NCBI RefSeq assembly: GCF_001463765.1 | Contig: NZ_BBWK01000029.1 | Span: 1-64,000, forward strand | Source of the DNA: Aureimonas sp. AU4 | GTDB lineage: Bacteria; Pseudomonadota; Alphaproteobacteria; Rhizobiales; Rhizobiaceae | Direction: 5' to 3' | DNA: 64,000 nucleotides | Shown here: one piece after another, positions 42,295 to 52,493 of the stretch | How positions within the stretch are numbered: position 1 is the stretch's first letter | Layout of the letters: every line of letters begins with the position of its first letter | The notes under the pieces: generated by a model | The model's database searches: none | What the model was told of the DNA's origin: nothing | Seen by the model: the letters and a program-made list of their open reading frames with translations, nothing else | Translations under genes and position numbers: made by a program

Positions 42295-43165
42295 CGAACG
42301 CAGCCCATTCCAAACGGAACCGGGACGCTTCCTTTCGGACGCGTTCCATCCAGTCCGACCACACGTGGGATTGGGTCATTCGCCTTCCGCCTGGGCGAGC
42401 CGATCCGCGATGACGCAGCGGACGTGCGGGAGCGGCGCATCGCCACCTCCCCCGCACAAATAGCGACCCGCATTTTGCGCGCGCTGGAAGCGGACCCGTT
42501 CCGGCGCTCCGGACCCGCAGGACGGGCCAGCGGTACGGGAGGGGACGATCGGGTCGGGGCGTGTCGCCTGACGGCGAACGGGTCGGGTCCCACGCCGCTC
42601 GGCTCTCGAACCCCCGCTCGATGTCGGCGATCGTCTCGGCCTGCGGCCACCACGCCCGCGTCCGCCGCCCTTACCGTATGGGCGCCCCGGGCAGGCGGAG
42701 AGCGGGGCTCGAAGCATTCCATGATCAGCGTCATCATCGGCCGGACGAAATGCTGGGCGTCGCGCCCGCCGGAGCGACGGACGACGTCCTGGGCCCTGAC
42801 GGCAAGAGCAGCGGCCGACGGGCATGGGGGGGGCCCTGCCCGTTTCGACCGTCTCGTTCCAAAGCGGACCGCTCCCTGTCGGACGAGCCGACAAGGGGCG
42901 GTACGAGAGCCAGGCAACCCGTGCTGCTTCGCCCGAAGCCTCGATGTCGGCGAACACCGCACGGCGGCTGACGCGCCGATCGCATTCGCGGTCGTGTCCG
43001 GATACGGGAAGACCGGAGCATGTCCGGCAGACCACGGATCGGCGGAAACGCTCTGGCGGCCGCGCGTTTGCGGCCCGGTGGTCCACGGTCCGATGTGGCG
43101 CCGAGTGCGCCCGCAGGCTGTTGCGGTGAATGGCGCGCGAGCGGGCGGCCTCACCTGACGGACAA
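42295..43165. other. Gene-free region, ~870 bp
   Basis: No recognisable gene on either strand; this is the largest such gap in the window. Open frames are long in places because of high GC, but their composition (Arg/Pro/Ser/Gly) and lack of family similarity argue against coding. One G-run (near 42826) and several CCG/CGG-rich short repeats are visible. It may be an eroded gene or a recombination scar. Confidence 0.5.
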
Positions 43166-43185
43166 GGCCCGGCCGTCGCCGGGCC
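43166..43185 (-). terminator. Hairpin terminator of the SelA-like gene
   Basis: GGCCCGGC and GCCGGGCC form a perfect 8-bp stem with a CGTC loop, 9 bp beyond the stop of the leftward gene at 43195. On the minus strand TTGTCC follows, a weak T-tract. Position supports a terminator. Confidence 0.65.
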
Positions 43186-43194
43186 ATTGATCGC

Positions 43195-44388
43195 TCAGTC
43201 GGGCCAGGTGCTGACGGCGCGGCGGCGACGGCGCTCGACGATGTCGCTCGCGATCACGGTGTTGGATCGACGCGCCGCCTCGAGCTCCTCGCCGAGGCGC
43301 TCCGCCACGATCTCGGCCTGACCGGGATGGAGGTTGCAGGGGTCGAGGTAGAAGTAGCCGTGCTCCACTTCGTGGTCGCGCACGATCACGGGGCGCTCGC
43401 CGCGTCCGAGCTGGTCCGCCAGATCCCAGGCCGTGATGTGGGCACGCGGCGGGTCGATATGGACGCGCAGCCGATCCAGCGGATTGTGCGTCGGATCGGG
43501 ATCGACCACGGGATCGACCCCCTCGAAGGGCTCCAGGGCATCGCGCCACAGGTCAAGCGCCGCGCGCTCGCGCGCGCGAATGCCGTCATGGTCGCGCGTT
43601 TCCCATGCTTCCAGCGCTGCGATCGTTCCCACGATGCCTTCCTTGCCGACCTTCATGCCGCGCCCGATGCCGTTGTTCTGCATGTAGGCGGCGCGCACGA
43701 GATCCTTGCGTCCCGCCACGATGCCGCCCGTCGGCCCGCCCAGGAACTTGTGGGATGAATAGAGAGCAAGGTCCGCTCCCTGCGCCAGGAAGCCCTTGAG
43801 GTCGTATTCCGAGGCGGCATCCACGATCACCGGAACACCCTTCGAATGGGCGATGTCGATGAACTCGCCCAGCGGCATCTGACCGTACTGCACGACATGG
43901 TGCGACACGACGTAGAGAGCGGCCGCGGTGCGTTCGGTGATCGCGCCCGCGAGCTGGTAGGCTTCGGCGCTGGTGGCCTGTCCCACCGGAACGACCTTCG
44001 CGCCGGCGAGGCGAATGCCTTGTTCGACAGGCGCCCCGTAACCCACCATGTGACCGGACTGGACCACGACCTCATCGCGCGGCAGGCGGCTCGTGTCCGG
44101 CAGGCGCTCGATCGCGGCGCGGTCGTCACCGGTCATCGCGCCTGCGATGGCGAGCGTGATCGCCCCCGCGCAGGAGGCGGTGACGAAGCCTGCCTCCCCG
44201 CCCGTCAGCCGGGCTATGGTGCGGCTCGCGCGTTTCTGGAGATCGCCGATCTCGACGAACTGCGGCAACGTTGCGGCAATCGCCACCACCGCTTCGGGCA
44301 CGACGATCGAGGCGCCCAGCGACGTCATCGTGCCCGAGACGTTGATGATCGGGCGCAGGCCCATCTGGAGACGGATGTCGTTGGTCAT
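43195..44388 (-). CDS. SelA-like PLP enzyme (DgaE-type ammonia-lyase/aminotransferase)
   Basis: 397 residues from the ATG at 44388, with GAGGAC upstream. This is the SelA-like fold-type I PLP family: [20 protein letters not shown] near the N-terminus, [37 protein letters not shown] and the Schiff-base Lys in [20 protein letters not shown]. Relatives remove an amino group by elimination, as in D-glucosaminate-6-phosphate ammonia-lyase, and often sit beside Atu3266-type deacetylases, as here. Divergent from an IclR regulator. The product keto acid and substrate are not known. Confidence 0.85.
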   Translation of the reverse strand: MTNDIRLQMGLRPIINVSGTMTSLGASIVVPEAVVAIAATLPQFVEIGDLQKRASRTIARLTGGEAGFVTASCAGAITLAIAGAMTGDDRAAIERLPDTSRLPRDEVVVQSGHMVGYGAPVEQGIRLAGAKVVPVGQATSAEAYQLAGAITERTAAALYVVSHHVVQYGQMPLGEFIDIAHSKGVPVIVDAASEYDLKGFLAQGADLALYSSHKFLGGPTGGIVAGRKDLVRAAYMQNNGIGRGMKVGKEGIVGTIAALEAWETRDHDGIRARERAALDLWRDALEPFEGVDPVVDPDPTHNPLDRLRVHIDPPRAHITAWDLADQLGRGERPVIVRDHEVEHGYFYLDPCNLHPGQAEIVAERLGEELEAARRSNTVIASDIVERRRRRAVSTWPD

Positions 44389-44470
44389 GGAAATGTCCTC
44401 AGGCTGCAATGTTGGTTGGAGCGGGCGCGGCGGCTCGATATGATCGCGAGCCGGAAGCTCGGGCATCGGG

Positions 44471-45307
44471 GTGACGTTTCGGAAGATGGACGCGAGCATG
44501 GCGGCAAGAACGGATGGGGACGACGCACGGGACACGCTTCCCGCGCGGCGCTCGCGGGTCAGCGGCATCGACCGCATGCTGCAGATCCTCGACCAGCTGC
44601 GCGACACGGGCACGCCGGCCACGGCCTACGACCTCGCCCATTCCGTGGGTGCGCCGCTCTCCACGATCTACACGATCGTCGACGATCTGGTCGGCAAGGG
44701 GCTTCTGGTCAGGGGCGACGACGGCTCGATCTGGCTTGGCCCCCGCCTCTACCACTATGGTTTGGCCTACGAGCGATCGATCGACCTCATGGCCATCGCC
44801 AAGGAAGAGATGGCGGACCTGAACCGCCGGCTCGGCGAGACGATCCAGATCTGCGGCCGCGACGACGACATGATGGTGGTGCTGGCGATGGCGGAGGGGC
44901 GGGATCATTTCCAGGTCACCTCGCGCGTCGGCTCGCGCGTGCCGCTGAACTGGGTGGCGTCCGGCCGCCTGCTCGCAGGGCACCTGCCGGAGGCCGAGCG
45001 CGTCGCGCTCTTCCGGCACTGCGCGCGCGTATCGCCGACCGGTCGGGCCGAGACCGACGCGGAAACGCTGGCGAGCCAGTCCGCTGCGGCCCTGCACGAC
45101 CGCCTGTCGATCCAGGCCGGCGAGTCCGCCTATTCGGTCGCCTGCGTCGCCGCGCCCATCGTCGATCGCGATGGGGCCTGCAACGCGACGATCTCGGTGG
45201 TGCTGCCCGACTTCAAGGTTTCGGAAGCGCGCGAGCGCTATGCCGACGCCGTGCGCGAGGCGGCGCGCCGTATCGAGACACGGCTCGGCTGGGCCCGCCC
45301 CCGCTAG
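44471..45307 (+). CDS. IclR-family transcriptional regulator
   Basis: 278 residues if the GTG at 44471 is used; ATGs at 44486 and 44498 are also possible. HTH at ~25-85 ([40 protein letters not shown]) and the IclR effector domain at ~100-270 ([20 protein letters not shown], and [20 protein letters not shown] with the late Cys). It separates the SelA-like gene from the RidA-ended importer operon and faces the latter's 3' end with 13 bp between stops. It probably controls the SelA-like gene and perhaps the importer, in response to a small organic acid. Confidence 0.92.
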   Translation: MTFRKMDASMAARTDGDDARDTLPARRSRVSGIDRMLQILDQLRDTGTPATAYDLAHSVGAPLSTIYTIVDDLVGKGLLVRGDDGSIWLGPRLYHYGLAYERSIDLMAIAKEEMADLNRRLGETIQICGRDDDMMVVLAMAEGRDHFQVTSRVGSRVPLNWVASGRLLAGHLPEAERVALFRHCARVSPTGRAETDAETLASQSAAALHDRLSIQAGESAYSVACVAAPIVDRDGACNATISVVLPDFKVSEARERYADAVREAARRIETRLGWARPR

Positions 45308-45320
45308 GGCCGGGCGTTCC

Positions 45321-45821
45321 TCAATCGATCGCAACGATCGCCTCGATCTCGACCGTGATGCGGCCGGGCAGCGAACCGAAGCCGACCGCCGAGCGCGCGT
45401 GCTGCCCCGCCTCGCCGAAGACCTCGACGAGGAGGTCGGAGCAACCGTTGATGATGGCGGGATGCTCGGCGAAGTCCGGTTCGGCGTTCACCATGCCGAG
45501 GAGCTTCACGACGCGGCGCACGCGCGCGAGATCGCCGAGCGCTTCCTGCATCACGGCGATCAGGTTGATGCCGGTCAGCCGCGCATGCGCATAGGCCGCC
45601 TCGATCGAGACGTCTGACCCGACCTTGCCGGTATGCATGCGCCCGTCGGCCTCGCGTGGCCCCTGGCCCGAGAGGTAGAGGAGCTTTCCCTCGACCACGT
45701 GCGTGACGAAGTTGGCGACGGGTGGCGGCGCGGGCGGCAGATCGATGCCGAGCGCGGCCAGGCGCGCCCGGGGCGATGGATTGGCGGTCGCCGGGGAGAC
45801 GGCGCTTGGGGATAGGGACAC
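45321..45821 (-). CDS. RidA-family protein
   Basis: 166 residues from a GTG at 45821 with GGAG 11 bp upstream; a GTG at 45833 is the alternative. It is of the longer RidA subgroup: RLAALGIDLPPAPPPVANFV then VVEGKLLYLSGQGPREADGR, and the C-terminal GQHARSAVGFGSLPGRITVE with the catalytic-type Arg and EIEAIV. It is last in the leftward operon after the Opp/Dpp ATPase genes (31-bp gap). It is well placed to clear enamine/imine made by the SelA-like lyase. A second RidA of a different subgroup lies at 12911. Confidence 0.88.
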   Translation of the reverse strand: MSLSPSAVSPATANPSPRARLAALGIDLPPAPPPVANFVTHVVEGKLLYLSGQGPREADGRMHTGKVGSDVSIEAAYAHARLTGINLIAVMQEALGDLARVRRVVKLLGMVNAEPDFAEHPAIINGCSDLLVEVFGEAGQHARSAVGFGSLPGRITVEIEAIVAID

Positions 45822-45852
45822 GGGGGCATTCACTCCGGATGGAAGGGGTTCG

Positions 45853-46854
45853 TCACAGGAGGCCGGCGGCGGCGAGCTCTTCCTGACGCAGGCAGGCGGC
45901 GAAATGGCCGGGCGCGACCTCCTCGTCGGGCGGTCGCCGCTCGGCACAGACAGGTGCCGCATGGGGGCAGCGCGTGCGGAAGACGCAGCCCGACGGCGGA
46001 TCGATCGGGCTCGGGATGTCGCCCTTCAGGATGACGCGCTCCCGGCTGTGGTTCGGGTCCGGTACGGGGGCGGTCGCGATCAGCGCGCGGGTGTAGGGGT
46101 GGCGCGGCCGGCGATAGACCTCGCGGCTCGGGCCGCGCTCCATGATGCGACCGAGATACATCACGACCACCTCGTCGCAGAGATATTCCACCACCGACAG
46201 GTCGTGGGCGACGAACAGCATGGTGAGGCCGAACTCGCGCTGCAGGTCCTGCAGGAGGTTGAGGATCTGCGCCTGCACCGAGACGTCGAGCGCGGAGACG
46301 GGCTCGTCGGCGACGATCAGGTCGGGCTCGACCGCGAGCGCGCGCGCGATGCCGATGCGCTGGCGCTGGCCACCGGAGAACTCGTGCGGATAGCGCCGCG
46401 CATGGTCGGGCGACAGGCCGACGCGGGTGAGAAGCTCCGCGATCCGCCTTTCGCGCGCGGCCCCCTTGGCAAGGCCATGCGTGTCCAGCGCCTCGGCGAG
46501 GATGGCGCCGACGCGCATGCGCGGATTGAGCGAGGAATAGGGGTCCTGGAAGATGATCTGGAGACGGCGGCGATAGGCACGCATCTCGCGGTCGGAAAGC
46601 GTCAGGAGGTCCGTGCCCTCGAAGCGCGCCGCGCCACCGGTCGGCTTCACGAGGCGCAGGATCGAGCGCCCGACCGTGGTCTTGCCGGAGCCGGACTCGC
46701 CGACGAGGCCGACGATCGAGCCTCGACGCACCGAAAAGGACACGCCGTCCACCGCACGCACGGTCCCGTGGGAAAGCGGAAAATGGGTCTTGAGGTCCTC
46801 GACCTCGAGGATGGGACGGTCGGCGCCGCGGCGGGTGTCAGTGGCAATGCTCAC
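45853..46854 (-). CDS. Peptide/oligopeptide ABC ATPase (DppF/OppF type)
   Basis: 333 residues from the GTG at 46854, which overlaps the preceding TGA (GTGA). Walker [10 protein letters not shown], signature [15 protein letters not shown], Walker [13 protein letters not shown] and the C-terminal oligopeptide-transporter tail with [15 protein letters not shown] (iron-sulfur-like Cys motif) are present. A longer upstream start would add residues encoded within the partner gene. It pairs with the DppD-type ATPase encoded just upstream. Confidence 0.92.
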   Translation of the reverse strand: MSIATDTRRGADRPILEVEDLKTHFPLSHGTVRAVDGVSFSVRRGSIVGLVGESGSGKTTVGRSILRLVKPTGGAARFEGTDLLTLSDREMRAYRRRLQIIFQDPYSSLNPRMRVGAILAEALDTHGLAKGAARERRIAELLTRVGLSPDHARRYPHEFSGGQRQRIGIARALAVEPDLIVADEPVSALDVSVQAQILNLLQDLQREFGLTMLFVAHDLSVVEYLCDEVVVMYLGRIMERGPSREVYRRPRHPYTRALIATAPVPDPNHSRERVILKGDIPSPIDPPSGCVFRTRCPHAAPVCAERRPPDEEVAPGHFAACLRQEELAAAGLL

Positions 46855-47870
46855 AGGAGTTCGTGCCTCCAGCAGCGGCTGAGGCGCGAGGGCGCGACCG
46901 CAAGGAGCGGCGGCACCTCGGCCGTGCATTTCGGGGCGGCGTAGCGGCAGCGCGGCGCAAAGGTGCAGCCGGGCGGCAGGGCGGTGATCGGCGGCACGCT
47001 GCCGGGAATGGGCGTCAGCGCCCGGCGCGTCCCGTCGGCAGCGATGTCGCGCGCTGCGTTCGGCGTCGAGGCGAGAAGCCCCTCGGTATAGGGGTGCTTG
47101 GGCTGGGCGAACAGATCGCCGACCGGCGCCTGCTCGACGACGCGTCCCGCATACATCACCACGACGCGACGCGCGATCTCGGCAACGACGCCGAGATTGT
47201 GGGTGATGAACAGGATGCCCATGCCCATCTCGCCCTGGAGGCGCGCCAGGAGATCGAGGATCTGCGCCTGGATGGTGACGTCGAGCGCCGTGGTCGGCTC
47301 GTCGGCGATCAGGAGGCGGGGCTTGTTGGCGAGCGCCAGCGCGATCATCACGCGCTGCCGCATGCCGCCCGACATGTGATGGGGGTAGTCGTCGAGGCGC
47401 CGGCGCGCGGCCGGAATCTCCACGAGCTCCAGCATGCGCCCGGCGCGCTCGCGCGCTTCCGCCCGGCCGACCCGCTCGTGGAGAAGGATCATCTCCGCGA
47501 TCTGATCGCCCACCGTGAAGAGCGGGTTGAGGCTCGTCATGGGTTCCTGAAAGATCATGGCGATCTCGGTGCCGCGAAGGCCGCGCATCTCGCGCGGCGA
47601 GGCCCTCGCCAGGTCGCGCACCGCGCCCGCCCTGTCGCGAAAGAGGATCTCGCCCGCGACGATGCGGCCGGGATCGGCGAGAAGGCGCATGATCGACAGG
47701 CTCGTCACCGACTTGCCCGAGCCCGACTCCCCCACCACCGCGACCGTCTCGCCGCGCCGGAGATCGAAGGTCACGCCGTCCACCGACTTCGCCACGCTCG
47801 TGCGCGCGACGAAGTGCGTCTGGAGGTCCCGCACCGAGAGGAGGACGTCGTCGGGCAGCGCGGCCTGCAT
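46851..47870 (-). CDS. Peptide/oligopeptide ABC ATPase (DppD/OppD type)
   Basis: 339 residues from the ATG at 47870. Walker [10 protein letters not shown], signature [15 protein letters not shown], Walker [13 protein letters not shown] and the tail [20 protein letters not shown] place it in the DppD branch. Its start overlaps the amidohydrolase stop and its stop overlaps the DppF-type start, so the three genes are coupled. Energy subunit of the importer for peptides or, as the neighbours suggest, another amide. Confidence 0.92.
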   Translation of the reverse strand: MQAALPDDVLLSVRDLQTHFVARTSVAKSVDGVTFDLRRGETVAVVGESGSGKSVTSLSIMRLLADPGRIVAGEILFRDRAGAVRDLARASPREMRGLRGTEIAMIFQEPMTSLNPLFTVGDQIAEMILLHERVGRAEARERAGRMLELVEIPAARRRLDDYPHHMSGGMRQRVMIALALANKPRLLIADEPTTALDVTIQAQILDLLARLQGEMGMGILFITHNLGVVAEIARRVVVMYAGRVVEQAPVGDLFAQPKHPYTEGLLASTPNAARDIAADGTRRALTPIPGSVPPITALPPGCTFAPRCRYAAPKCTAEVPPLLAVAPSRLSRCWRHELL

Positions 47871-49066
47871 CAGCCGTGCGCCCCGCAGGTGCAGACCCTG
47901 GCCTCGCCTTCCTTGGGCATGTGACGGGAGGCGCGCACCAGCGTCGAGCCCATCACGGCGTGGCGCGGCTCGAACATGCGGGTCAGCGTGCCGAGCGCCC
48001 CTTGCGAATCCCGCACCTTGAGGTCGCTGTCGACGAGGTCGAAGACGGTCAGCTCGGCCTTGCGGCCGACGGCGAGGAGGTCGTCGGTCGCAAGGCCCAC
48101 GGCCGACATCGGCGCGGTGGTGGACGCCGTGACCACGGCCTCGAAGGGCATGCCCACCGACAGGAGCTTCGACATGGTGGTCGCCATGTCCCAGACCGGG
48201 CCGTTCAGCGAGTGGTCGTGAAGGTCGGTCGAGATCGAGAATGGCAGGAGCCCACGCTCGATGGCGACCTCGGCCACCTTGAACGAGAAGGACGCGCCGC
48301 CGTGTCCGACGTCGAGGCGGATGCCGCGGTCGGCGCACTTCACCACGAGGTCCCAGAGATCCTCGTCCTCGATGATCGAGCCGCCGGCCTTGCCGTTGAA
48401 GCAGTGGGTGATGACGTCGCCCGGACGCAGGAGCTCCAGGATCTCGTCGTAGGTCGGAGGCGGCTCGCCGACATGGATCATCATCGGCAGCTTCAGGATC
48501 TTGGCGACCTTCACGGCGACCTTGACCGGCGTGATGCCCCAGGAGCCGAGGATGACGTGGCTCGCGCGGCACTTGATGCCGACGATGAGGTCGCGGTTCG
48601 CCTCCACCACGGCCAGCGTCCGATCGATGTCGATCGAGCGGATGTCGATCAGCTCCGACACGCGGTTGCAGGCGACGAGGCCGATCGAGCCGATGTTCAG
48701 GAAGGCGAGGATGCGCTCCTGCGCGGGCTCGATGATGTACTCGCGAAAGCCGTGAAACGTCGCCTCGCCGGCCGAGCCGGCGTCGACGATCGTGGTGACG
48801 CCGCGCTGCAGGCCCGCGAGCTGCGGGCGGATCGAGATGTCGGTGCCGCCGTGCCAGACATGGGCGTGGAGGTCGGTCCAGCCGGGCGACACGAAGCCCC
48901 CCGCCCCGTCGACCTGACGGGCGGCGGGCGGGGGGATCAGCGAGGCGCCGACCTGCGCGATGCGGCCGTCCGCGCCGACGAGGATGTCAGTCGCGGCGCC
49001 CGGCGCGGCGCCGGGCCGGAAGCCGACGGGCCGTACGTTGCGGATGAGAATGGGTTGGGTGTCCAC
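47870..49066 (-). CDS. Amidohydrolase/deacetylase metallohydrolase (Atu3266-like)
   Basis: 398 residues from the GTG at 49066. The metal motif is [12 protein letters not shown] (HxH), with a probable carboxylated Lys in [10 protein letters not shown], later His in [14 protein letters not shown] and ITHCFNGK, and Asp in [13 protein letters not shown]. This matches the subtype of dihydroorotase-like amidohydrolases that includes Atu3266 and EF_0837, which remove acyl groups from N-acyl compounds. It sits inside the importer operon, between permease and ATPase genes, so it likely acts on the imported substrate in the cytoplasm. The N-terminus has no signal. Confidence 0.88.
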   Translation of the reverse strand: MDTQPILIRNVRPVGFRPGAAPGAATDILVGADGRIAQVGASLIPPPAARQVDGAGGFVSPGWTDLHAHVWHGGTDISIRPQLAGLQRGVTTIVDAGSAGEATFHGFREYIIEPAQERILAFLNIGSIGLVACNRVSELIDIRSIDIDRTLAVVEANRDLIVGIKCRASHVILGSWGITPVKVAVKVAKILKLPMMIHVGEPPPTYDEILELLRPGDVITHCFNGKAGGSIIEDEDLWDLVVKCADRGIRLDVGHGGASFSFKVAEVAIERGLLPFSISTDLHDHSLNGPVWDMATTMSKLLSVGMPFEAVVTASTTAPMSAVGLATDDLLAVGRKAELTVFDLVDSDLKVRDSQGALGTLTRMFEPRHAVMGSTLVRASRHMPKEGEARVCTCGAHG

Positions 49067-49071
49067 GGGCG

Positions 49072-49947
49072 TCAGATGTCCTTGGCCAGTCGGGGGTCGA
49101 GAAGGTCGCGCAGTCCGTCGCCCACGAGCTGCAGCGACAAGACGGCGAGAACGATGGCGAGACCGGGGAAGAAGAGGATCCAGGGGGCCTGGTCGAGATA
49201 TTGCCGCCCCTGCGCGATCATGGTTCCCCAGGTCGGCACGCTGGGCGACACGCCGACGCCGAGGAAGGACAGGCCCGCCTCCGCCAGCATGGCGCTCGCG
49301 AAGATGAAGGTGCCCTGGACGAGGATCGGCGACAGGAGGTTGCGCAGCACGTGGCGCACCATGATGCGCGGCGTCGAGACACCGAGCGCGCGCGCCGCCT
49401 CGACATAGGGAAGCTCCCGGATCACCAGCGTCGAGGCGCGCACGATGCGCGCGAGGCGCGGCGCGTAGACGATGCCGAGCGCGGCCACCACATTGACCAC
49501 CGAGGGGCCGAGCGCCGAGACGAGCGCGATGGCGAGCAGGATGTCGGGAAAGGCCATCATCGCGTCGATGAGGCGGGCGAGCGGCGCGTCGAGCCGACGG
49601 AAGAAGCCGGCGAGCAACCCCAGCGTCACGCCGATCAGGCTGGACACCGCGACCACCGAGAGGCCGACGAGCAGCGACAGCCGACCCGCGACGGCCAGGC
49701 GCGTGAACACGTCGCGCCCGAAGTCGTCGGTGCCGAAGAGGTTGACGCCGGAGGGTGGCTTCAGCCGGTTGGCGAGCGACAGGCGCGAGGGCGAGAAGGG
49801 CGAGAGCCAAGGGCCCGCGATCGCCAGCGCGAGGATCAGCGCGAGCACGACGAGCCCGGCCAGAACCGCGCGGCGCCGCAGGAGCGCGCGCAGGACGCCG
49901 AGCCGGCCGGACGCGCCGCCGGGGCTGAGCGTTGCCACGGCCGCCAT
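49072..49947 (-). CDS. Peptide-type ABC permease (DppC type)
   Basis: 291 residues, six hydrophobic segments. N-terminal WLSPFSPSRLSLANRLKPPS and GTDDFGRDVFTRLAVAGRLS, plus the EAA loop YVEAARALGVSTPRIMVRHV, are standard for DppC. The start at 49947 overlaps the DppB stop by 4 bp, and its stop is followed after 5 bp by the amidohydrolase start. It forms the inner-membrane pore with DppB. Confidence 0.93.
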   Translation of the reverse strand: MAAVATLSPGGASGRLGVLRALLRRRAVLAGLVVLALILALAIAGPWLSPFSPSRLSLANRLKPPSGVNLFGTDDFGRDVFTRLAVAGRLSLLVGLSVVAVSSLIGVTLGLLAGFFRRLDAPLARLIDAMMAFPDILLAIALVSALGPSVVNVVAALGIVYAPRLARIVRASTLVIRELPYVEAARALGVSTPRIMVRHVLRNLLSPILVQGTFIFASAMLAEAGLSFLGVGVSPSVPTWGTMIAQGRQYLDQAPWILFFPGLAIVLAVLSLQLVGDGLRDLLDPRLAKDI

Positions 49948-50888
49948 CAGGTGCGCACGCGCGGGTCGACGAGGATGTAGAGCATGTCGATCGCGAAGTT
50001 GATGAGGACGTAAAGACCCGCCACCACGAGGAGCGCTCCCTGGATCACGGGATAGTCGCGCCGCAGCACGGCGTTGACCACGAGGTTGCCGACGCCCGGC
50101 AGGCTGAACACCGTCTCGGTGACGACGGCCCCGGAGATCAGGAGCGCTGCGGTCAGCCCCACCACGGTCAGGATCGGGATCAGCGCGTTCTTCAGGGCAT
50201 GGCGGACCACGACGCGCGTCTCGCTCATGCCCTTGGAGCGGGCGGTGCGCACGTAGTCGTCGCCGAGAACGTCGAGCATCGAGGCGCGGGTGAAGCGGAT
50301 GATGAGGGCCGACGACACGATGCCGAGCGCCACCGCCGGCAGGACGAGATGGCCGAGCCGCTCGGCGAAGCTCGCGCCCGGCCCGCCGTAGCCGGAGGCC
50401 GGAAACCAGCCGAGGCGCACGGCGAAGAACTGGATCAGGATCAGGCCGAGCCAGAAACTCGGGATGCTGGCGGCGAGCATGGCGAGCGTGGTCGCGGCCT
50501 GGTCGAACAGGGAGCCGCGCCGGTAGGCGGCGTAGATGCCGATCGGCAGAGCGATCGCGACCGCGATGAGAAGCGAGAAGAGCGTCAGGAAGAAGGTCGG
50601 CTCGGCGCGGTCGGCGAGCGCCGTCAGGACCGGCTGGTCGAGGAAGATCGAGCGGCCGAAGTCGCCGCGCACGACGTCGGCGAGATACTGGCCGTATTGC
50701 ACGAGAAGCGGCCGGTCGAGTCCGAGTTGCGAACGGAGCGCCGCGATGTCGGCCTGCGTGGCGTCGGGCCCCAGCATCACGGCGGCGGGGTCGCCGGGTG
50801 TCACGCGCACGATCACGAAGACGATCGTGACCACGATGAGCATGACGACCAGCATGCCGAAGAGGCGATGGGTGATGGTGCGGATCAT
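49947..50888 (-). CDS. Peptide-type ABC permease (DppB type)
   Basis: 313 residues. TM1 region MIRTITHRLFGMLVVMLIVV and VRVTPGDPAAVMLGPDAT are typical, as are DYVRTARSKGMSETRVVVRH (EAA loop) and the C-terminal DMLYILVDPRVRT. It is the first membrane gene after the binding protein, 63 bp downstream, with a hairpin in between (50908-50936). Pairs with the DppC-type subunit. Confidence 0.93.
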   Translation of the reverse strand: MIRTITHRLFGMLVVMLIVVTIVFVIVRVTPGDPAAVMLGPDATQADIAALRSQLGLDRPLLVQYGQYLADVVRGDFGRSIFLDQPVLTALADRAEPTFFLTLFSLLIAVAIALPIGIYAAYRRGSLFDQAATTLAMLAASIPSFWLGLILIQFFAVRLGWFPASGYGGPGASFAERLGHLVLPAVALGIVSSALIIRFTRASMLDVLGDDYVRTARSKGMSETRVVVRHALKNALIPILTVVGLTAALLISGAVVTETVFSLPGVGNLVVNAVLRRDYPVIQGALLVVAGLYVLINFAIDMLYILVDPRVRT

Positions 50889-50907
50889 GGATGTTCCGAC
50901 AAGAGGG

Positions 50908-50936
50908 CCCGGAACGCCGGCGCGCGGCGCTCCGGG
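50908..50936 (-). other. Intercistronic hairpin after binding-protein gene
   Basis: CCCGGA-A-CGCCG and CGGCG-C-TCCGGG pair over 11 bp with one mismatch and a GCGCG loop. It lies between the binding-protein stop (50952) and the permease start (50888). The same arrangement occurs at 15572-15626 and 59386-59403. Confidence 0.65.
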
Positions 50937-50951
50937 AGGAACGACTGCGGC

Positions 50952-52493
50952 TTACTTCGCCAGGTACGCGTTCCAGAAGTACGGCCACGGCGCGGGCGTC
51001 ACGCCCTGAAGCGCGGGCGACTTGGCGGCCACCGCGTTGAAGTCGCCGACCTTGAAGGCGGGCACCTCGTCGTAGAAGACCTTCTGCACCTCGCCGAAGA
51101 GCGCGGCGCGCTTGGCCGGGTCGGCCTCGGTGTTGAAGGCGTTCAGAGCCTTGGTCTTGGCCTCCGACACCCACCAGCCGGGCGAGGTGTCCTGCATCAC
51201 GCCGATCAGCGAGGGCTCGGGCAGGAACGGCGAGTGCGAGATGAAGATGTCCCAGGCGGCGGGGTCCTGCCGCCGCTGGGTGAGCGTCGCCCAGTCCACG
51301 ACGTCGAGCTTCACCTCCAGCCCGGCCTGACGCAGGTACTCGGCCGCGACCTCGGCCATCTTGTAGTGGAACTCGTACTGGCGGCTGGTGAGGATGCGCA
51401 GCGGTGTCGTGCCGTCGTAGCCTGCTTCCTTCAAGGCGGCCGCGGCGGCTTCGGGGTCACCCTTGCCGTAGGCCGAGACGCCCTCCTGGTTGTGCCAGTT
51501 GTAGCCTTCCGGGTAGAGCGCGCCGTCGACCGCGTAGAAGTCCGACGAGCCGAAGCCCGCGATCAGCATATCCTCGGGGTTGAGGGCGGTCAGCACCGCG
51601 CGCCGCTTGGCGACGTCCGACAGGAGACCCTGCTTTGTGTTCATCACGAAGACCGGCCAGCCGAAGGGCTTCAGCGTCACGGCTTCCGTCTTGCCGCCCT
51701 GGAGACGGCCGACCGACTCGACGGGGATGGAGTCGGCATAGGCGAACTGTCCGGCGACCGCGCCCTCGACGCGCGTGTTGGGATCGGGCACCGGCACGAA
51801 GCGGATCTCGTCGAGATACTGGTGGCGCGCACCGCCATAGCCATTGGCCGCATCCTCGCGCGGCTTGTAGCCGTCGAAGCGCACGAGCTGGATATATTGG
51901 TCGGGCTTGCGCTCTTTCAGCGCGTAGGGACCGGTGCCGATCGGCTTCTCCAAGGGCACCGCAACGTCCTCCTCCGGCAGAATCACGGCCGCCGAGTTGT
52001 TGAAGGCCAGAAGCGACAGGAGCGGCGCAAAGGGCTCCTTCAGCGTGAGGCGGACCGTCAGCGGATCGACCGCCTCGACCGAGGCGATATGCGAGGCTGC
52101 CTGCTGGCCGCGCGAGGCGACCGTCTGCCAGCGCTTGAGCGAGGCGAGAACGTCGGCCGAGTCCATCTTCGAGCCGTCGTGGAAGGTGATGCCGTCGCGA
52201 AGGCGGATCGTATAGACGCGCCCGTCCTGTGAAATGTCGGGCAGCTTTTCGGCCAGGAGCGGCACGACCGTCCAGTCGCTGCCGAACGTGAACAGCGTTT
52301 CGAACATGTGCTGCGAGACGATGCCGACGAGGTCGGCGGTGGAAGCCATCGGGTCGAGCGTCGGCGGCTCGCCGATCGTCGCGACGTCGATCACGCCGCC
52401 CCGATGGGGTTCGCTTGTCTGCGCCTGAGCGGCGGAACTCATGAGGGCTGCCGACAGAGCGGCGAGAAGACAAGCCATCCGCATCGTGTTCAT
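50952..52493 (-). CDS. ABC transporter substrate-binding protein (SBP family 5, DppA/OppA type)
   Basis: 513 residues from the ATG at 52493; AGGGA stands just before it. The signal peptide (MNTMRMACLLAALSAALMSS, cleaved after AAQA) is followed by the SBP_bac_5 fold: GEPPTLDPMASTADLVGIVS, MFETLFTFGSDW, KPIGTGPYALKERKPDQ and RRAVLTALNPEDMLIAGFG. Such proteins bind peptides, nickel, glycosides or opines. It heads the leftward operon of importer, amidohydrolase and RidA. Upstream is ~590 bp without a gene. Confidence 0.92.
   Translation of the reverse strand: MNTMRMACLLAALSAALMSSAAQAQTSEPHRGGVIDVATIGEPPTLDPMASTADLVGIVSQHMFETLFTFGSDWTVVPLLAEKLPDISQDGRVYTIRLRDGITFHDGSKMDSADVLASLKRWQTVASRGQQAASHIASVEAVDPLTVRLTLKEPFAPLLSLLAFNNSAAVILPEEDVAVPLEKPIGTGPYALKERKPDQYIQLVRFDGYKPREDAANGYGGARHQYLDEIRFVPVPDPNTRVEGAVAGQFAYADSIPVESVGRLQGGKTEAVTLKPFGWPVFVMNTKQGLLSDVAKRRAVLTALNPEDMLIAGFGSSDFYAVDGALYPEGYNWHNQEGVSAYGKGDPEAAAAALKEAGYDGTTPLRILTSRQYEFHYKMAEVAAEYLRQAGLEVKLDVVDWATLTQRRQDPAAWDIFISHSPFLPEPSLIGVMQDTSPGWWVSEAKTKALNAFNTEADPAKRAALFGEVQKVFYDEVPAFKVGDFNAVAAKSPALQGVTPAPWPYFWNAYLAK

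Noticed and set aside
42424-43158. 244-residue plus-strand frame in the gene-free block
   Set aside because: Composition is unlike a real protein, no start signal, and no recognisable motif; the opposite strand gives an equally long random frame.
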